Source: DASUPK01 sp963763955 (GTDB taxonomy: Bacteria; Actinomycetota; Thermoleophilia; Solirubrobacterales; 70-9). Taken from it: 64,000 nt of DNA. The DNA is taken from NCBI GenBank assembly GCA_963763955.1, contig CAVXQP010000016.1, positions 473,195 through 537,194 of the forward strand. The letters are read 5' to 3'. Shown in pieces: positions 15,725 to 24,292 of the stretch; within the stretch, counting starts at the first letter, position 1, and every line of letters starts with the position of its first letter. Both the position numbers and the translations under genes were made by a program. The notes under the pieces are model-generated. The model did no database searches. It was not told the origin of the DNA and saw only the letters and a program-made list of their open reading frames with translations.

Positions 15725-16588
15725 GTGGACTTCGGCATCTCCTACTTCCCCACCGATGAGGTGATCGAGCCCGCCGACCTCGCCCGGATGGCCGAGGAGC
15801 GCGGCTTCGAGTCGGTCTTCGTCACGGAGCACACCCACATCCCGGCTAGCCGCGACACCCCGTATCCGGCCGGCGGCGAGCTGCCGCGCGAGTACTTCCG
15901 GATCTACGACCCCTTCGTGGCGCTGGCGACGATGGCCTCCGCCACCGAGCGGATCAGGATCGGCAACGCGATCTGCCTGCTGGTCGAGCGCGACCCGATC
16001 ACCACCGCGAAAGCGGTCGCCTCGGTGGACCGGCTCTCCGGCGGGCGAATGCTGTTCGGAGTCGGGGCCGGCTGGAACCTCGAGGAGCTGCGGGACCACG
16101 GCACCGATCCGAAGAAGCGCTTCAAGATCCTGCGCGAGCGGGTGGAGGCTTGCAAGGAGATCTGGGCCAACGAGGAGGCCACGTACCACGGCGAGTTCGT
16201 GAACTTCGACCGGATCGTCTGCCGCCCGGCGCCGCTGCAGGATCCGCATCCGCCGGTGCTGGTCGGCGGCAACGGGCCGAAGGTGCTGAAGCGGGTGCTG
16301 GCCTTCGGCGATGCCTGGTTCCCCAACCGGATCCCGCCCGACGATCAGATGATCGCGCGGGTCGAGGAGCTCCAGCGGCTCGCTTCCGACGCCGGGAGAA
16401 CCCACATCCCGGTGACGATCCAGATCCCGCCGCGCGACCCCGCTGTCCTGGAGCAGTACGAGCGCGCCGGGGTCACCCGCACGGTTCACATGCTGCGGCC
16501 TGGGGACGCCGCCGACGCCGGCAGCGCCGAGCGCAAGCTAGACGAGTGGGCGGAGCGCAAGGACGCCTACTCGGCGGCCGGCGCGTAG
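15725..16588 (+). CDS. LLM-class F420-dependent oxidoreductase
   Basis: A 287-residue luciferase-like monooxygenase-fold enzyme of the F420-dependent group. Recognisable blocks are VFVTEHTHIP (about 36-45), RIRIGNAICLLVERDP, VDRLSGGRMLFGVGAGWN and the C-terminal PPVLVGGNGPKVLKRV phosphate-binding turn. It is likely a cytoplasmic F420-linked oxidoreductase of unknown substrate. The start is GTG 15725; I see no ribosome site, and the -10-like AAAGAT seven bases upstream is weak. Confidence 0.85.
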   Translation: MDFGISYFPTDEVIEPADLARMAEERGFESVFVTEHTHIPASRDTPYPAGGELPREYFRIYDPFVALATMASATERIRIGNAICLLVERDPITTAKAVASVDRLSGGRMLFGVGAGWNLEELRDHGTDPKKRFKILRERVEACKEIWANEEATYHGEFVNFDRIVCRPAPLQDPHPPVLVGGNGPKVLKRVLAFGDAWFPNRIPPDDQMIARVEELQRLASDAGRTHIPVTIQIPPRDPAVLEQYERAGVTRTVHMLRPGDAADAGSAERKLDEWAERKDAYSAAGA

Positions 16589-16625
16589 GTTCAGCGTCAT
16601 ACCGCGTGGGTAGGATCGCGCCCGC

Positions 16626-17024
16626 GTGTACCACGCCCTGCTCTTCTTCCACGTGCTCTCGGCCTTCTTCCTGGCCGCGGGCATAGTGATCTACAGCTCC
16701 TTCGCCCTGGGCGGACCGGTAAATCGGACGACCCGGCTGATTGCCGAGATCCTCTGGGGAGTCGGCGGTCTGGGCACGTTGGTCCTCGGCATCTGGCTGG
16801 CCCTCAACCGTCCCGAGTACGAGATCTACGACGGCTGGATCATCGCTGCGCTCGTCCTCTGGTTCCTTGCGACCGGCTCCGGAGCTCGGGCCAGCCGGGG
16901 TATGCGGCCCGTGGGCGATGACTCGGCGCTGGCGATCGACCGCCGCACCGCGATCGCGCACTGGATGAGGGTCTTCTGGTTCCTCGCCCTGCTCATCGTC
17001 ATGGTCTGGAAGCCGGGCGCATGA
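16626..17024 (+). CDS. DUF2269-like membrane protein
   Basis: 132 residues with four predicted helices. It starts with the FFHVLSAFFLAAGIVIY segment typical of DUF2269-type membrane proteins. The central loop (about 88-105) is Arg-rich. The function is unknown. The start is GTG 16626, with TAGGAT nine bases upstream. Its TGA overlaps the ATG of the next membrane gene (ATGA), so the two are made as a pair. Confidence 0.6.
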   Translation: MYHALLFFHVLSAFFLAAGIVIYSSFALGGPVNRTTRLIAEILWGVGGLGTLVLGIWLALNRPEYEIYDGWIIAALVLWFLATGSGARASRGMRPVGDDSALAIDRRTAIAHWMRVFWFLALLIVMVWKPGA

Positions 17025-17482
17025 GCGCGATCGCCCTGATCCGCCCGCATGACTGGACGATCCCCCTCCTCGTGCACATCTTCGGCGCGATGCTGTTGGT
17101 CGGCGCGCTCACCCTGGCCGCGGTCTCGCTGATCGCCGCCTGGCGGAGCGGCTCGGCCAGGCTGATCCGCCTCGCCTACATGAGCCTCTTCTACGGCGCT
17201 GTGCCCGGCTACATCGTCTTTCGGGTCGGCGCCGCGTGGATCGTCAGCAAGGAGCACCTCACCGACTCCAACGCCGCCTGGCTCGGGATCGGCTACGGGG
17301 TCAGTGACTTCGGCGTCCTGCTGCTGATCATCTCTCTGGTGGCCGGTGCGATCTCCGTGCGGCAGATGAACCGCGGCGGCCAGCCCTCGCTGATCGCCGC
17401 CAGGATCGTCACCGGCCTCGTATCGCTCGTCCTCGTGGCATACCTGGTCGCCGTCTGGGCGATGACCACCAAACCGACGTAG
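17021..17482 (+). CDS. Membrane protein paired with the DUF2269-like gene
   Basis: 153 residues with four predicted helices (about 16-39, 56-72, 92-111 and 128-147). It resembles the upstream protein in layout (an opening LLVHIFGAMLLVGALTLA helix, then paired helices) but differs in sequence. Translational coupling through the ATGA overlap suggests a heteromeric membrane complex. No function can be assigned. Confidence 0.6.
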   Translation: MSAIALIRPHDWTIPLLVHIFGAMLLVGALTLAAVSLIAAWRSGSARLIRLAYMSLFYGAVPGYIVFRVGAAWIVSKEHLTDSNAAWLGIGYGVSDFGVLLLIISLVAGAISVRQMNRGGQPSLIAARIVTGLVSLVLVAYLVAVWAMTTKPT

Positions 17483-17542
17483 GCGGTTTGGTGGCCATCT
17501 ATTCGGCCGCGGTGTTCGTGGCGGTCGTTTACGGCCAAGCCG

Positions 17543-18277
17543 TCAGCCCGAAAGCAATTTGCCGAGCGCGCCGCCCGCGCTCGAGGCGGCTCCACCAGAG
17601 CCACCGGCGGCCCCGCTCGTCACCCGGCCCTCGGACGGCTGGATCAGCAGCCAGCCCTTGCCGGAGAAGGCCAGCTGGACGCTCTCGCCCGAGCCGCGAC
17701 CGATGACGGTCTTCAGGTTGACGTCGGTCTTCACCGAGGTGCTGACCCCGTCCGACCAGGTGATCGCCGCCTGCGGGTCGGCGAAGGTCTGCTCGCCGTC
17801 GAGCTCGAGCAGGACCGGCGGCCCGTCGGAGAGGATCGCCACGTAGCCGTCGCCCGACAGGTGCGTATTGAACATCCCGCCGCCCATGAATCCGGAGACG
17901 CCCTCGACCTTCTTGATGTCCCAGTCGATGTCGGCGTCGAAGGCCAGCAGGTTGGCGCCGTTCACGGTGATCGCCTCGCCCGAGAGCTTCACCAGCTGGA
18001 TCTCCTGCGCCAAGTCGGCCAGGAAGACCTCGCCGGTCCCGGAGACCTTCATCAGCGAGGCGCCCTCGCCGGTGACCGCCTTCTTCGCCATCCGCTTGAG
18101 CCCACCCGAACCGGCATGCTCGAACTTGACGTCGCCCTGATAGGCGACCATCGAGCCCAGCTTCGCCTGGATGGTCTCGCCCTGGAGCTGGACCTTGACC
18201 ATCTTCGAGCCCTGCATCTGGAACGGCTCAGTGCCCGCCGTCTCCTTGAATTCCGCAAGTGTTGCCTCGATCGCCAT
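17543..18277 (-). CDS. AIM24-family protein
   Basis: A 244-residue AIM24 (TIGR00266-like) beta-rich protein. Typical blocks are GSMVAYQGDVKFEHAG, LMKVSGTGEVFLAD, the glycine pivot GGGMFNTHLSGDGYVAI and IGRGSGESVQLAFSGKGWLLIQPSEGR near the C-terminus. A short Gly/Ala/Ser tail ends the protein. Bacterial members are of unknown biochemical role; yeast Aim24 helps shape mitochondrial inner membranes. A GGGAGG ribosome site precedes the ATG at 18277. Confidence 0.85.
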   Translation of the reverse strand: MAIEATLAEFKETAGTEPFQMQGSKMVKVQLQGETIQAKLGSMVAYQGDVKFEHAGSGGLKRMAKKAVTGEGASLMKVSGTGEVFLADLAQEIQLVKLSGEAITVNGANLLAFDADIDWDIKKVEGVSGFMGGGMFNTHLSGDGYVAILSDGPPVLLELDGEQTFADPQAAITWSDGVSTSVKTDVNLKTVIGRGSGESVQLAFSGKGWLLIQPSEGRVTSGAAGGSGGAASSAGGALGKLLSG

Positions 18278-18316
18278 ACGACCTCCCGTCTGGATCTTCC
18301 CGTAAGAGCCGGCAGC

Positions 18317-19189
18317 CTAGCGGCCATCCCGCCTGCGCCTGCGCAGATATGTCTGCCCGAAACTCTTCGCCTGCGGCGGCATCAACGGACGAACGGTCCG
18401 CGCGATCCGGGCCAGCACCTGGAAGCTGCGCTCATCCGACGGGCTCCAGACGATCCCCAGCCTGTTGCGCAGGGCCGGCGGCAGGAGGCCGAGCGTGGCC
18501 AATGAGCCCGCCCGGGTTCCCGGCCAACGCAGGAGGCGCCAAATGCTCTCTCGCATCCACCAAACCGGCGGAGCAGCCGGGTCGTGAAGCGATGCGAGTA
18601 CATCCCGCGCCGCCTCGGTGTTCTCGAGCTGGTTCTCGACCATGTGGTCGAAATAGGCGACCAGGCCGGGCGAGTCGGTGGGAAGGTCCTCGGCGCTCAC
18701 GCCGATGAGCCGTCCCATGCGCCGCCATTCAGCCCAGAACACCTCCACCTCGCCCGGGCTCAATGCCGGTGAGCAGAAGAGACGGTGGCCCCGGAGAATG
18801 GACTCCGCCAGTGTGGCGTGGACCCAGGCGTAGGGCTCCGGATCGAGCGCGTGATAGGGCTGGCCGTCGGGTCGCACACCGCCCAGTCCCCTGTGCATCT
18901 GACGGATCCGACGGCCCACTTCCCAGGCGAGGTCCGGGCCCCCGTAGATCATCGAGCTCGTGTAGTCGAGGGTGCGTATCAGGCGCCCCCAAGGTTCCTG
19001 TTTGAAGTTCGAGTGCTGCGTCACACCCGCGCCGACCGAAGGGTGGCTGACCTGGAGCAGCAGCGCATACCCGGATGCCGCAAAGAGACGTGCATCGCCG
19101 GCGATCCGCCAAGTGACCCCGCCACGGGGAGGGACCAGCCCGGCGGCCTCTTCCCTGGTCGGCAGGTACGGATCGCGGCTGCGCGGCAC
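18317..19189 (-). CDS. DUF2236 (MpaB/latex-clearing-like) oxygenase-family protein
   Basis: A 290-residue DUF2236 protein, the family that includes MpaB and rubber oxygenases. Family blocks include LLLQVSHPSVGAGVTQHSNF, YGGPDLAWEVGRRIRQMHRGLGG, YAWVHATLAESILRG and WWMRESIWRLLRWPG. Some members bind heme through His, and the substrate here is unknown. GTG 19189 was chosen because AAAGGGG precedes it by a few bases and because a longer frame would run through the TetR gene. It lies 28 bases after that regulator gene on the same strand, so the two are probably co-transcribed. Confidence 0.8.
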   Translation of the reverse strand: MPRSRDPYLPTREEAAGLVPPRGGVTWRIAGDARLFAASGYALLLQVSHPSVGAGVTQHSNFKQEPWGRLIRTLDYTSSMIYGGPDLAWEVGRRIRQMHRGLGGVRPDGQPYHALDPEPYAWVHATLAESILRGHRLFCSPALSPGEVEVFWAEWRRMGRLIGVSAEDLPTDSPGLVAYFDHMVENQLENTEAARDVLASLHDPAAPPVWWMRESIWRLLRWPGTRAGSLATLGLLPPALRNRLGIVWSPSDERSFQVLARIARTVRPLMPPQAKSFGQTYLRRRRRDGR

Positions 19190-19217
19190 TAGCCCCTTTC
19201 GGATGGTGGGAGAACGT

Positions 19218-19877
19218 TCAGATATTCGCCTGAGCCCCGGCCGCCAAACGGCCGAGCTCGCGTCCGAGCGTCTCGGGCGTCCAGCCGTCCTCTCCCGAGA
19301 GCAGTAGTCGCGCACCGGACTCCGCGAGCCCAGCGATCGCGTTGCCGAGCAGGCGCGCGGTGACGTCGTGGCGTCGATCGGAGGTGCGCTTCCCGGTGCG
19401 TGGCAGCCAATCGCGAACCAGCAGCGAGAGCGCGTCGACCTGGGCCTGTCGGCCTCGCTGGATTCGGCGGGCGACCGCGGTGTTGCCGCCTCCCTCACCC
19501 AGAAAGATCAGCCGGTAGACCTCGGGTGAGGCGGCTACGGCCCTGAGAAAGCCGGTGAAGCCTTCGATCAAGGTCGCCTGCGGATCGCTCAGGTCCGACG
19601 CGGCGAAGGCTGCCTGGATCTCGGCGAGGATCCGCTCCTCCTCGCGGCTAAGAAGCGCCCGGAAGAGCTCGTCCTTCCCGGCGAAGCAGGCGTAGACGAC
19701 GGGCTTCGTCACCCCCGCCGCGCGGGCGACCGCATCCATCGAGGTCCCCTCGTAGCCGAGCTCCAGAAAAAGCTCGAGCGCAGCGTCGAGGACCTGCGGG
19801 CGGCGGCGCTCCGGCCCCAGGTGGGCTGCCCGCTTGCGGGGCTCGAGCCTCTGTGACGAAGTTCTCGTTTGCACCAT
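19218..19877 (-). CDS. TetR-family transcriptional regulator
   Basis: A 219-residue TetR repressor. The HTH (about 28-74) reads VLDAALELFLELGYEGTSMDAVARAAGVTKPVVYACFAGKDELF, followed by a helical ligand domain. A Gly/Arg-rich stretch near the middle (EGGGNTAVARRIQRGRQ) is unusual but within family range. The divergent genes encode an SCP2-type protein, an acyl-CoA dehydrogenase and a hydrolase, so it probably senses a lipid or acyl-CoA. A perfect palindrome lies ten bases upstream of its ATG and covers its own likely -10 hexamer (TACCCT), implying autoregulation. Confidence 0.85.
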   Translation of the reverse strand: MVQTRTSSQRLEPRKRAAHLGPERRRPQVLDAALELFLELGYEGTSMDAVARAAGVTKPVVYACFAGKDELFRALLSREEERILAEIQAAFAASDLSDPQATLIEGFTGFLRAVAASPEVYRLIFLGEGGGNTAVARRIQRGRQAQVDALSLLVRDWLPRTGKRTSDRRHDVTARLLGNAIAGLAESGARLLLSGEDGWTPETLGRELGRLAAGAQANI

Positions 19878-19886
19878 TCCTACTTA

Positions 19887-19917
19887 GGGTAGCAATTTGC
19901 TACCCTCGGTAGCAATT
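19887..19917. promoter_or_regulatory. TetR operator: perfect palindrome plus a third half-site
   Basis: GGGTAGCAA-T-TTGCTACCC (19887-19905) is a perfect inverted repeat with 9-base arms around one central base. A further half-site GGTAGCAATT follows at 19908-19917, in the same orientation as the left arm and 20-21 bp from it. The site sits between the TetR gene and the SCP2/acyl-CoA dehydrogenase operon. Confidence 0.75.
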
Positions 19918-19966
19918 GAGGCCCCTGGTGTGCCTCCCCCAGGGCCCAACCAGGAGCAGACTCGCG

Positions 19967-20446
19967 ATGACCGACAGACTCGACCCAAATCCCGGCGTCG
20001 CCGACCTCGACCAGATGGGCGCAGAGGACTTCGCGAAGCTTGTCGCCGAGACGTCCGAGAACCAGCTCGCGGCGATCGTCGAGGGGCCGAGCCGGAAGCA
20101 GGTGCTCGACGAGATCTTCGGCCGAATGGCTGCGCACGTGGAGCCGGAGCGAGCTCGGGGCACCGACGCGGTCGTCCACTTCAAGATCCTCGACCGCCCC
20201 GAGTCGCTCGGTGGCGGCTACGACCACTATGAGGTGGTGTTCGAGGACGGCAGGTGCACCGCCTCGGACCGGATCGAGCATGATCCGCAGGTGACGATCA
20301 GGATCGGTCCAGTCGACTTCCTCAAGCTGGCGGCCAACCAGGCCTCCGGCCCCACCCTCTTCGTGACCGGGAAGCTGCGGCTTGACGGCGACGTCATGCT
20401 CGCCAGCCGGCTGACCAGCTTCTTCCGCATACCCAGCGCCGGCTGA
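19967..20446 (+). CDS. SCP2-type sterol/lipid-carrier domain protein
   Basis: A 159-residue protein with an SCP2-like domain (about 35-155). Visible blocks are VVHFKILDRP, DHYEVVFEDGRCTASD, VTIRIGPVDFLKLAANQASGPTLFVTGKLRLDGD and the C-terminal LASRLTSFF. Such proteins bind acyl chains or sterols and often accompany beta-oxidation enzymes. ATG 19967 follows an AGGAG site. It is the first gene of an operon with an acyl-CoA dehydrogenase and a hydrolase, under a likely TetR operator. Confidence 0.8.
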   Translation: MTDRLDPNPGVADLDQMGAEDFAKLVAETSENQLAAIVEGPSRKQVLDEIFGRMAAHVEPERARGTDAVVHFKILDRPESLGGGYDHYEVVFEDGRCTASDRIEHDPQVTIRIGPVDFLKLAANQASGPTLFVTGKLRLDGDVMLASRLTSFFRIPSAG

Positions 20447-20475
20447 CTGGCGACAGAGCAAAGGAGAACTTGAAG

Positions 20476-21807
20476 ATGGCGACCGAAGAGAAGACCACCG
20501 ATGTACAGGGCCTCGTGCCGGAGGGCGCGCCCCCTGACGGAAACGAGGAGGTCGAAGGTCAGATCTCCGCGCAGCTCGGGATCGAGATCGGAGACACCCC
20601 GTTCTCGCTCGAGCTCTCCCAGGACCAGAAGGACATCCGGGAGTGGGCGCACGGCTTCGCCGAGCAGACGGTCCGCCCAGCCGCGCACGAGTGGGACGAG
20701 AAGGAGGAGTTCCCCTGGCCGATCGTGCAGGAGGCGGCGAAGATCGGCCTCTACGGCTTCGAGTCGATCGCGCAGTTCTGGGCCGACCCCTCCGGGCTCA
20801 CCTTCCCGCTCGTCAACGAGGAGCTCTTCTGGGGCGACGCGGGGATCGGCATGGCGATCTTTGGCACGACGCTGGCCGTCGCCGGCATCTTCGGCTCGGG
20901 CACGCCCGAGCAGCTGGTCGAGTGGGTGCCCCAGTGCTTCGGCGACGAGAACGACGTCAAGGTCGGCGCCTTCTGCGCGTCTGAGCCTGATGCGGGGTCG
21001 GATGTATCGGGCTACCGGACCACCGCCAAGTACGACGAGGGGAAGGACGAGTGGGTGATCAACGGCCAGAAGGCCTGGGCGACCAACGGCGGCATCGCGA
21101 ACGTCCACGTCGTTATCGCCTCGGTCGACCGCGAGCTGGGCTCGCGCGGCCATGCGGCCTTCGTGATCCCCCCGGGAACCAAGGGCCTCGAGCAGGGCGC
21201 GAAGGTGAAGAAGCACGGCATCCGCGCCAGCCACACGGCGGACGTCCACCTGGACGACTGCCGGGTGCCGGGCTCCTGCCTGCTGGGCGGCAAGGAGAAG
21301 CTGGACGAGCGTCTCGCCAACGCCCGCGAGGGGAAGAGCTCCAAGGGCCAGGCGGCCATGCGGACCTTCGAGCTCTCGCGTCCGACGGTCGGCGCACAGG
21401 CGGTCGGCATCGCGCGCGCCGCCTACGAGTACGCGCTCGACTACTCCAAGGAGCGGGAGACTTTCGGTCGCAAGATCATCGAGAATCAGGCGATCGCCTT
21501 CACACTCGCCGACATGAAGATGGAGATCGACGCCGCCAGGCTGCTCGTCCACCGAGCCGCCTGGATGGGGAAGACCGGCAAGGACTTCAAGGCCGCCGAG
21601 GGCTCGATGTCGAAGCTGAAGGCCGGCGAGGTCGCCGTCTGGGTGACCGAGCGCGCCATCCAGATCCTGGGCGGCAACGGCTATTCGCGCGAGTTCCCGG
21701 TCGAGCGCATGCACCGGGACGCCAAGATCTGGACGATTTTCGAAGGCACCTCGGAGATCCAGCGGTTGGTCATCAGCAGGGCGATCTCGGGCATGCAGAT
21801 CAAATGA
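20476..21807 (+). CDS. Acyl-CoA dehydrogenase
   Basis: A 443-residue FAD-dependent acyl-CoA dehydrogenase. The N-terminal helical domain is followed by the flavin-contact block CASEPDAGSDVSGYRT, the beta-domain GQKAWATNGGIANVHVV and the C-terminal helical domain with RETFGRKIIENQAIAF and QILGGNGYSREFPVERMHRDAKI. The Glu in IFEGTSEIQRL can be the catalytic base. ATG 20476 is nine bases after AAGGAG; an in-frame TTG at 20470 is possible but less likely. Its TGA overlaps the next ATG. It probably oxidises a lipid-derived acyl-CoA, with the SCP2-type protein as carrier. Confidence 0.9.
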   Translation: MATEEKTTDVQGLVPEGAPPDGNEEVEGQISAQLGIEIGDTPFSLELSQDQKDIREWAHGFAEQTVRPAAHEWDEKEEFPWPIVQEAAKIGLYGFESIAQFWADPSGLTFPLVNEELFWGDAGIGMAIFGTTLAVAGIFGSGTPEQLVEWVPQCFGDENDVKVGAFCASEPDAGSDVSGYRTTAKYDEGKDEWVINGQKAWATNGGIANVHVVIASVDRELGSRGHAAFVIPPGTKGLEQGAKVKKHGIRASHTADVHLDDCRVPGSCLLGGKEKLDERLANAREGKSSKGQAAMRTFELSRPTVGAQAVGIARAAYEYALDYSKERETFGRKIIENQAIAFTLADMKMEIDAARLLVHRAAWMGKTGKDFKAAEGSMSKLKAGEVAVWVTERAIQILGGNGYSREFPVERMHRDAKIWTIFEGTSEIQRLVISRAISGMQIK

Positions 21808-22763
21808 GCGAGGCCGCGATCCAAAGACCGGCGACCTGGGGCAAGCCGGGCGAGGAGCTCGGGCCCTACGAGGAGGTCGAGCTGCACGGACACACGATCG
21901 GCTTCCAGGCCGCGGGGGAGGGCCCGCTCCTGATCCTGCTCCACGGGATCACCTCGACGTCGGAGGCCTGGCGCGAGGTGATGCCGCGCCTCGCCGAGCG
22001 CTACACGGTGATCGCGCCCGACATGATCGGCCACGGCCGCTCGGCGAAGCCGCGCGGCGACTACTCGCTGGGCGCCTACGCCGCAGGGGTTCGCGACCTC
22101 CTCGCTGTGCTCGGCTTCGAGCGCGGCACCGTCGTCGGCCATTCGCTCGGCGGCGGGATCGCCATGCAGTTCGCCTACCTCTTCCCGGAGTACGTCGAGC
22201 GGATGGCGCTGATCTCCTCCGGAGGCCTGGGACAGGAGGTCCACCCCCTGCTTCGCGCCGCCACCCTGCCCGGGTCCGAATGGGTGCTGCCGCTGCTCGC
22301 GCGCGAATGGTCGGTGACCGCCGGCGATGCGATCCGCACGGTCGCCTCCAAGCTGGGCCTGGCGGCGGGGCCCGACCTGGCCGAGTTCGCCCGCGGTTAC
22401 GCCTCGCTGGTGGAGGAGGGCGCCACCGAGGCCTTCCTCGACACGATGCGCAGCGTGATCGGCCCCGAGGGACAGAAGGTGAGCGCCCTCGATCGCCTCT
22501 ACCTCGCCGACCAGCTGCCGACGATGATCGTCTGGGGCGATTCCGACCCCGTGATCCCGGTCGAGCACGGCCGCAACGCCCACCGCATCGTCGCCCACAG
22601 CCGCTACGTGGAGATCGAGGGCTCCGGCCACTGGCCGATGCTCGACGCTCCGGACCGGATCGTCCGCGAGCTGACCGAATTCATGGAGGAGACAGAGCCG
22701 TTCGAGTGGTCGCTGGAGTCGGTGCGCGAGCGCCTGCGCCGCGGCCCCGGAGCCCGCGGCTGA
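21804..22763 (+). CDS. Alpha/beta-hydrolase coupled to the acyl-CoA dehydrogenase
   Basis: A 319-residue alpha/beta-hydrolase with LILLHGITSTSEAW (oxyanion region), PDMIGHGRSAKP, the nucleophile elbow VVGHSLGGG, a late acid in WGDSDPVIP and the final His in GSGHWPM, so the triad is complete. An N-terminal stretch of about 35 residues precedes the fold. Its ATG overlaps the dehydrogenase stop in ATGA, indicating coupled translation. It may hydrolyse an ester or thioester product of the same pathway. Confidence 0.85.
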   Translation: MSEAAIQRPATWGKPGEELGPYEEVELHGHTIGFQAAGEGPLLILLHGITSTSEAWREVMPRLAERYTVIAPDMIGHGRSAKPRGDYSLGAYAAGVRDLLAVLGFERGTVVGHSLGGGIAMQFAYLFPEYVERMALISSGGLGQEVHPLLRAATLPGSEWVLPLLAREWSVTAGDAIRTVASKLGLAAGPDLAEFARGYASLVEEGATEAFLDTMRSVIGPEGQKVSALDRLYLADQLPTMIVWGDSDPVIPVEHGRNAHRIVAHSRYVEIEGSGHWPMLDAPDRIVRELTEFMEETEPFEWSLESVRERLRRGPGARG

Positions 22764-22769
22764 GCTGAC

Positions 22770-22795
22770 GGCCGCCACCGACTGAGGGGGCGGCC
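22770..22795 (+). terminator. Weak GC-rich hairpin after the lipid operon
   Basis: GGCCGCC (22770-22776) and GGCGGCC (22789-22795) form a 7-bp stem with a 12-base loop, seven bases after the hydrolase stop. There is no T-tract, so it is only a possible terminator or attenuator. The rest of the gap to 22936 holds a coding-like fragment and the promoter of the next gene. Confidence 0.3.
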
Positions 22796-22900
22796 ACATC
22801 CTGGCCGAGGTTGCGATCTTCGGGTTCCCGTTGGATCGGTCCTGCTGACGATCTGGGCGCTCAACCGCTGGGGCCCGCGCGACGAGTGGGCGCCACATCC

Positions 22901-22929
22901 CTTTGCACTTTGTGACATTGGGATAGCGT
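22901..22929 (+). promoter_or_regulatory. Promoter of the acyltransferase gene
   Basis: TTTGCA (about 22902-22907) and TAGCGT (22924-22929) are 16 bases apart, like sigma-A -35 and -10 elements. TAGCGT ends seven bases before the ATG at 22937, so transcription probably starts at or next to the start codon. Confidence 0.5.
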
Positions 22930-22936
22930 TGTCTCG

Positions 22937-23788
22937 ATGAGCATCCGCGAGCGAGTGAGCCAGGGGGTGAGGGATCTGGTCTCGACGCGAATCCCCGACG
23001 CGGACCTCGACGATCGCGACCCCGACTACATCCGCGAGCAGCTCCCCGGCCTCTGGGTGCTCGCTTCCTTCTACTTCCGTGCGGACGTGCGCGGGCTCGA
23101 CCGGATCCCGGCCGAGGGGCCGGTTCTGCTGGTCGGCAACCACTCGGGCGGCAATGTCACCCCGGACACGATGGTCTTCGCGCTGGCCTTCTCGGGCCAC
23201 TTCGGAGTCGAGCGCCCCCTGCACCCGCTGGTCCACAACCTCGTGCTGGCTATGCCGCTGCCCTTCAACCTCTCCAAGTTCGGCTGCGTCGCGGCCTCGC
23301 CCGAGAACGCCAAGCTGGCGCTCGAACGCGACGCCGCCGTGCTGGTCTATCCGGGCGGCGACTGGGAGGTCCACCGCCCCTCCTGGCAGGAGGGCAGGGT
23401 CGAATTCGCCGGCCGCAAGGGCTGGGCGAAGCTCGGGATCGAGACCGGCGTCCCGATCGTGCCGTTGGTCTCGGTCGGCGGACAGGAGACCGCGATCTTT
23501 CTGTCCCGTGGCGAGCGACTCGCGCGAGCGCTGCAGCTCGACCGCCTCTTCCGGCTCAAGGTCCTCCCCATCTCCCTATCGATCCCCTGGGTGGTGAACG
23601 TGGGCGACATGCTCGGACACTGGCCGCTGCCGGCCAAGCTGACGATCGAGGCGATGGAGCCGATCGACCTGCGCGAGCGCTTCGGCCGCAATCCCGGCGT
23701 CGACGAGGTCTCCGACTACGTGACGCGGGTGATGCAGATCAAGCTCGACATGCTCTCGGCCGAGCGCCGCCTGCCACTGATCGGCTGA
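22937..23788 (+). CDS. PlsC-like acyltransferase family protein
   Basis: A 283-residue protein of the lysophospholipid/glycerol acyltransferase superfamily. The acceptor motif is LVGNHSGGNVTPDT (66-78); the His69 to Asp77 spacing is longer than the usual HX4D but typical of this actinobacterial subgroup. VLVYPGGDWEVHRP replaces the FPEG block, and GVPIVPLVSVGGQE follows. It is probably membrane-associated and esterifies a lipid. A one-base gap separates its stop from the SRPBCC gene, so they form a unit. Confidence 0.8.
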   Translation: MSIRERVSQGVRDLVSTRIPDADLDDRDPDYIREQLPGLWVLASFYFRADVRGLDRIPAEGPVLLVGNHSGGNVTPDTMVFALAFSGHFGVERPLHPLVHNLVLAMPLPFNLSKFGCVAASPENAKLALERDAAVLVYPGGDWEVHRPSWQEGRVEFAGRKGWAKLGIETGVPIVPLVSVGGQETAIFLSRGERLARALQLDRLFRLKVLPISLSIPWVVNVGDMLGHWPLPAKLTIEAMEPIDLRERFGRNPGVDEVSDYVTRVMQIKLDMLSAERRLPLIG

Positions 23789-23789
23789 G

Positions 23790-24251
23790 ATGCGGGTCGA
23801 GGAGAGCATCGAGATCGCGGCGCCGCGAGATCGGATCTGGCCCCTCGTCTCCGAGCCCGGCCGCTACCTCGACTTCATGGTCGGCTCGACCTGGAAGCAC
23901 GTCGAGGGCGAGCCGGTGAGCGGTCCGCGCGCTCGGTACTGGCTCACCGTCCAAGCCGGCTCGACGGACCTGGGCGGGGTGATCGAGATCGTCGAGTGGG
24001 ACCCGCCGCACGAGCTCGCCTGGACCAACGTCAGCGGGATCGACAACCGCGGCCGCTGGATCCTCCGCGACCGCGGCGAGGGAACGGAGGTGACGCTGCG
24101 CTTCAGCTACCAGGTGCCGGGCGGGATCCTGGCGCTGATCGCGAGCCGGCTGAGCGCGCCGATCATGCGCCGCGAGGTTCGCCAGTCGCTGGACGCGCTC
24201 AAGAACCTGGTCGAGGGAGGTGACATGAACCGGTGGGGTCCGCAAGACTGA
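23790..24251 (+). CDS. SRPBCC-superfamily protein
   Basis: A 153-residue START/Bet v1-like protein. It begins VEESIEIAAPRDRIWPLVSEPGRY, has the central strand VIEIVEWDPPHELAWTNV, and ends with the long helix MRREVRQSLDALKNLVE. It is immediately downstream of the acyltransferase gene and likely binds a hydrophobic ligand in the same process. A ribosome site is not evident, but translation can be coupled to the previous stop. Confidence 0.75.
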   Translation: MRVEESIEIAAPRDRIWPLVSEPGRYLDFMVGSTWKHVEGEPVSGPRARYWLTVQAGSTDLGGVIEIVEWDPPHELAWTNVSGIDNRGRWILRDRGEGTEVTLRFSYQVPGGILALIASRLSAPIMRREVRQSLDALKNLVEGGDMNRWGPQD

Positions 24252-24292
24252 TCAGCCGGGCCCGGCCCGGATGGATGTAAAAACTGCGGCCG

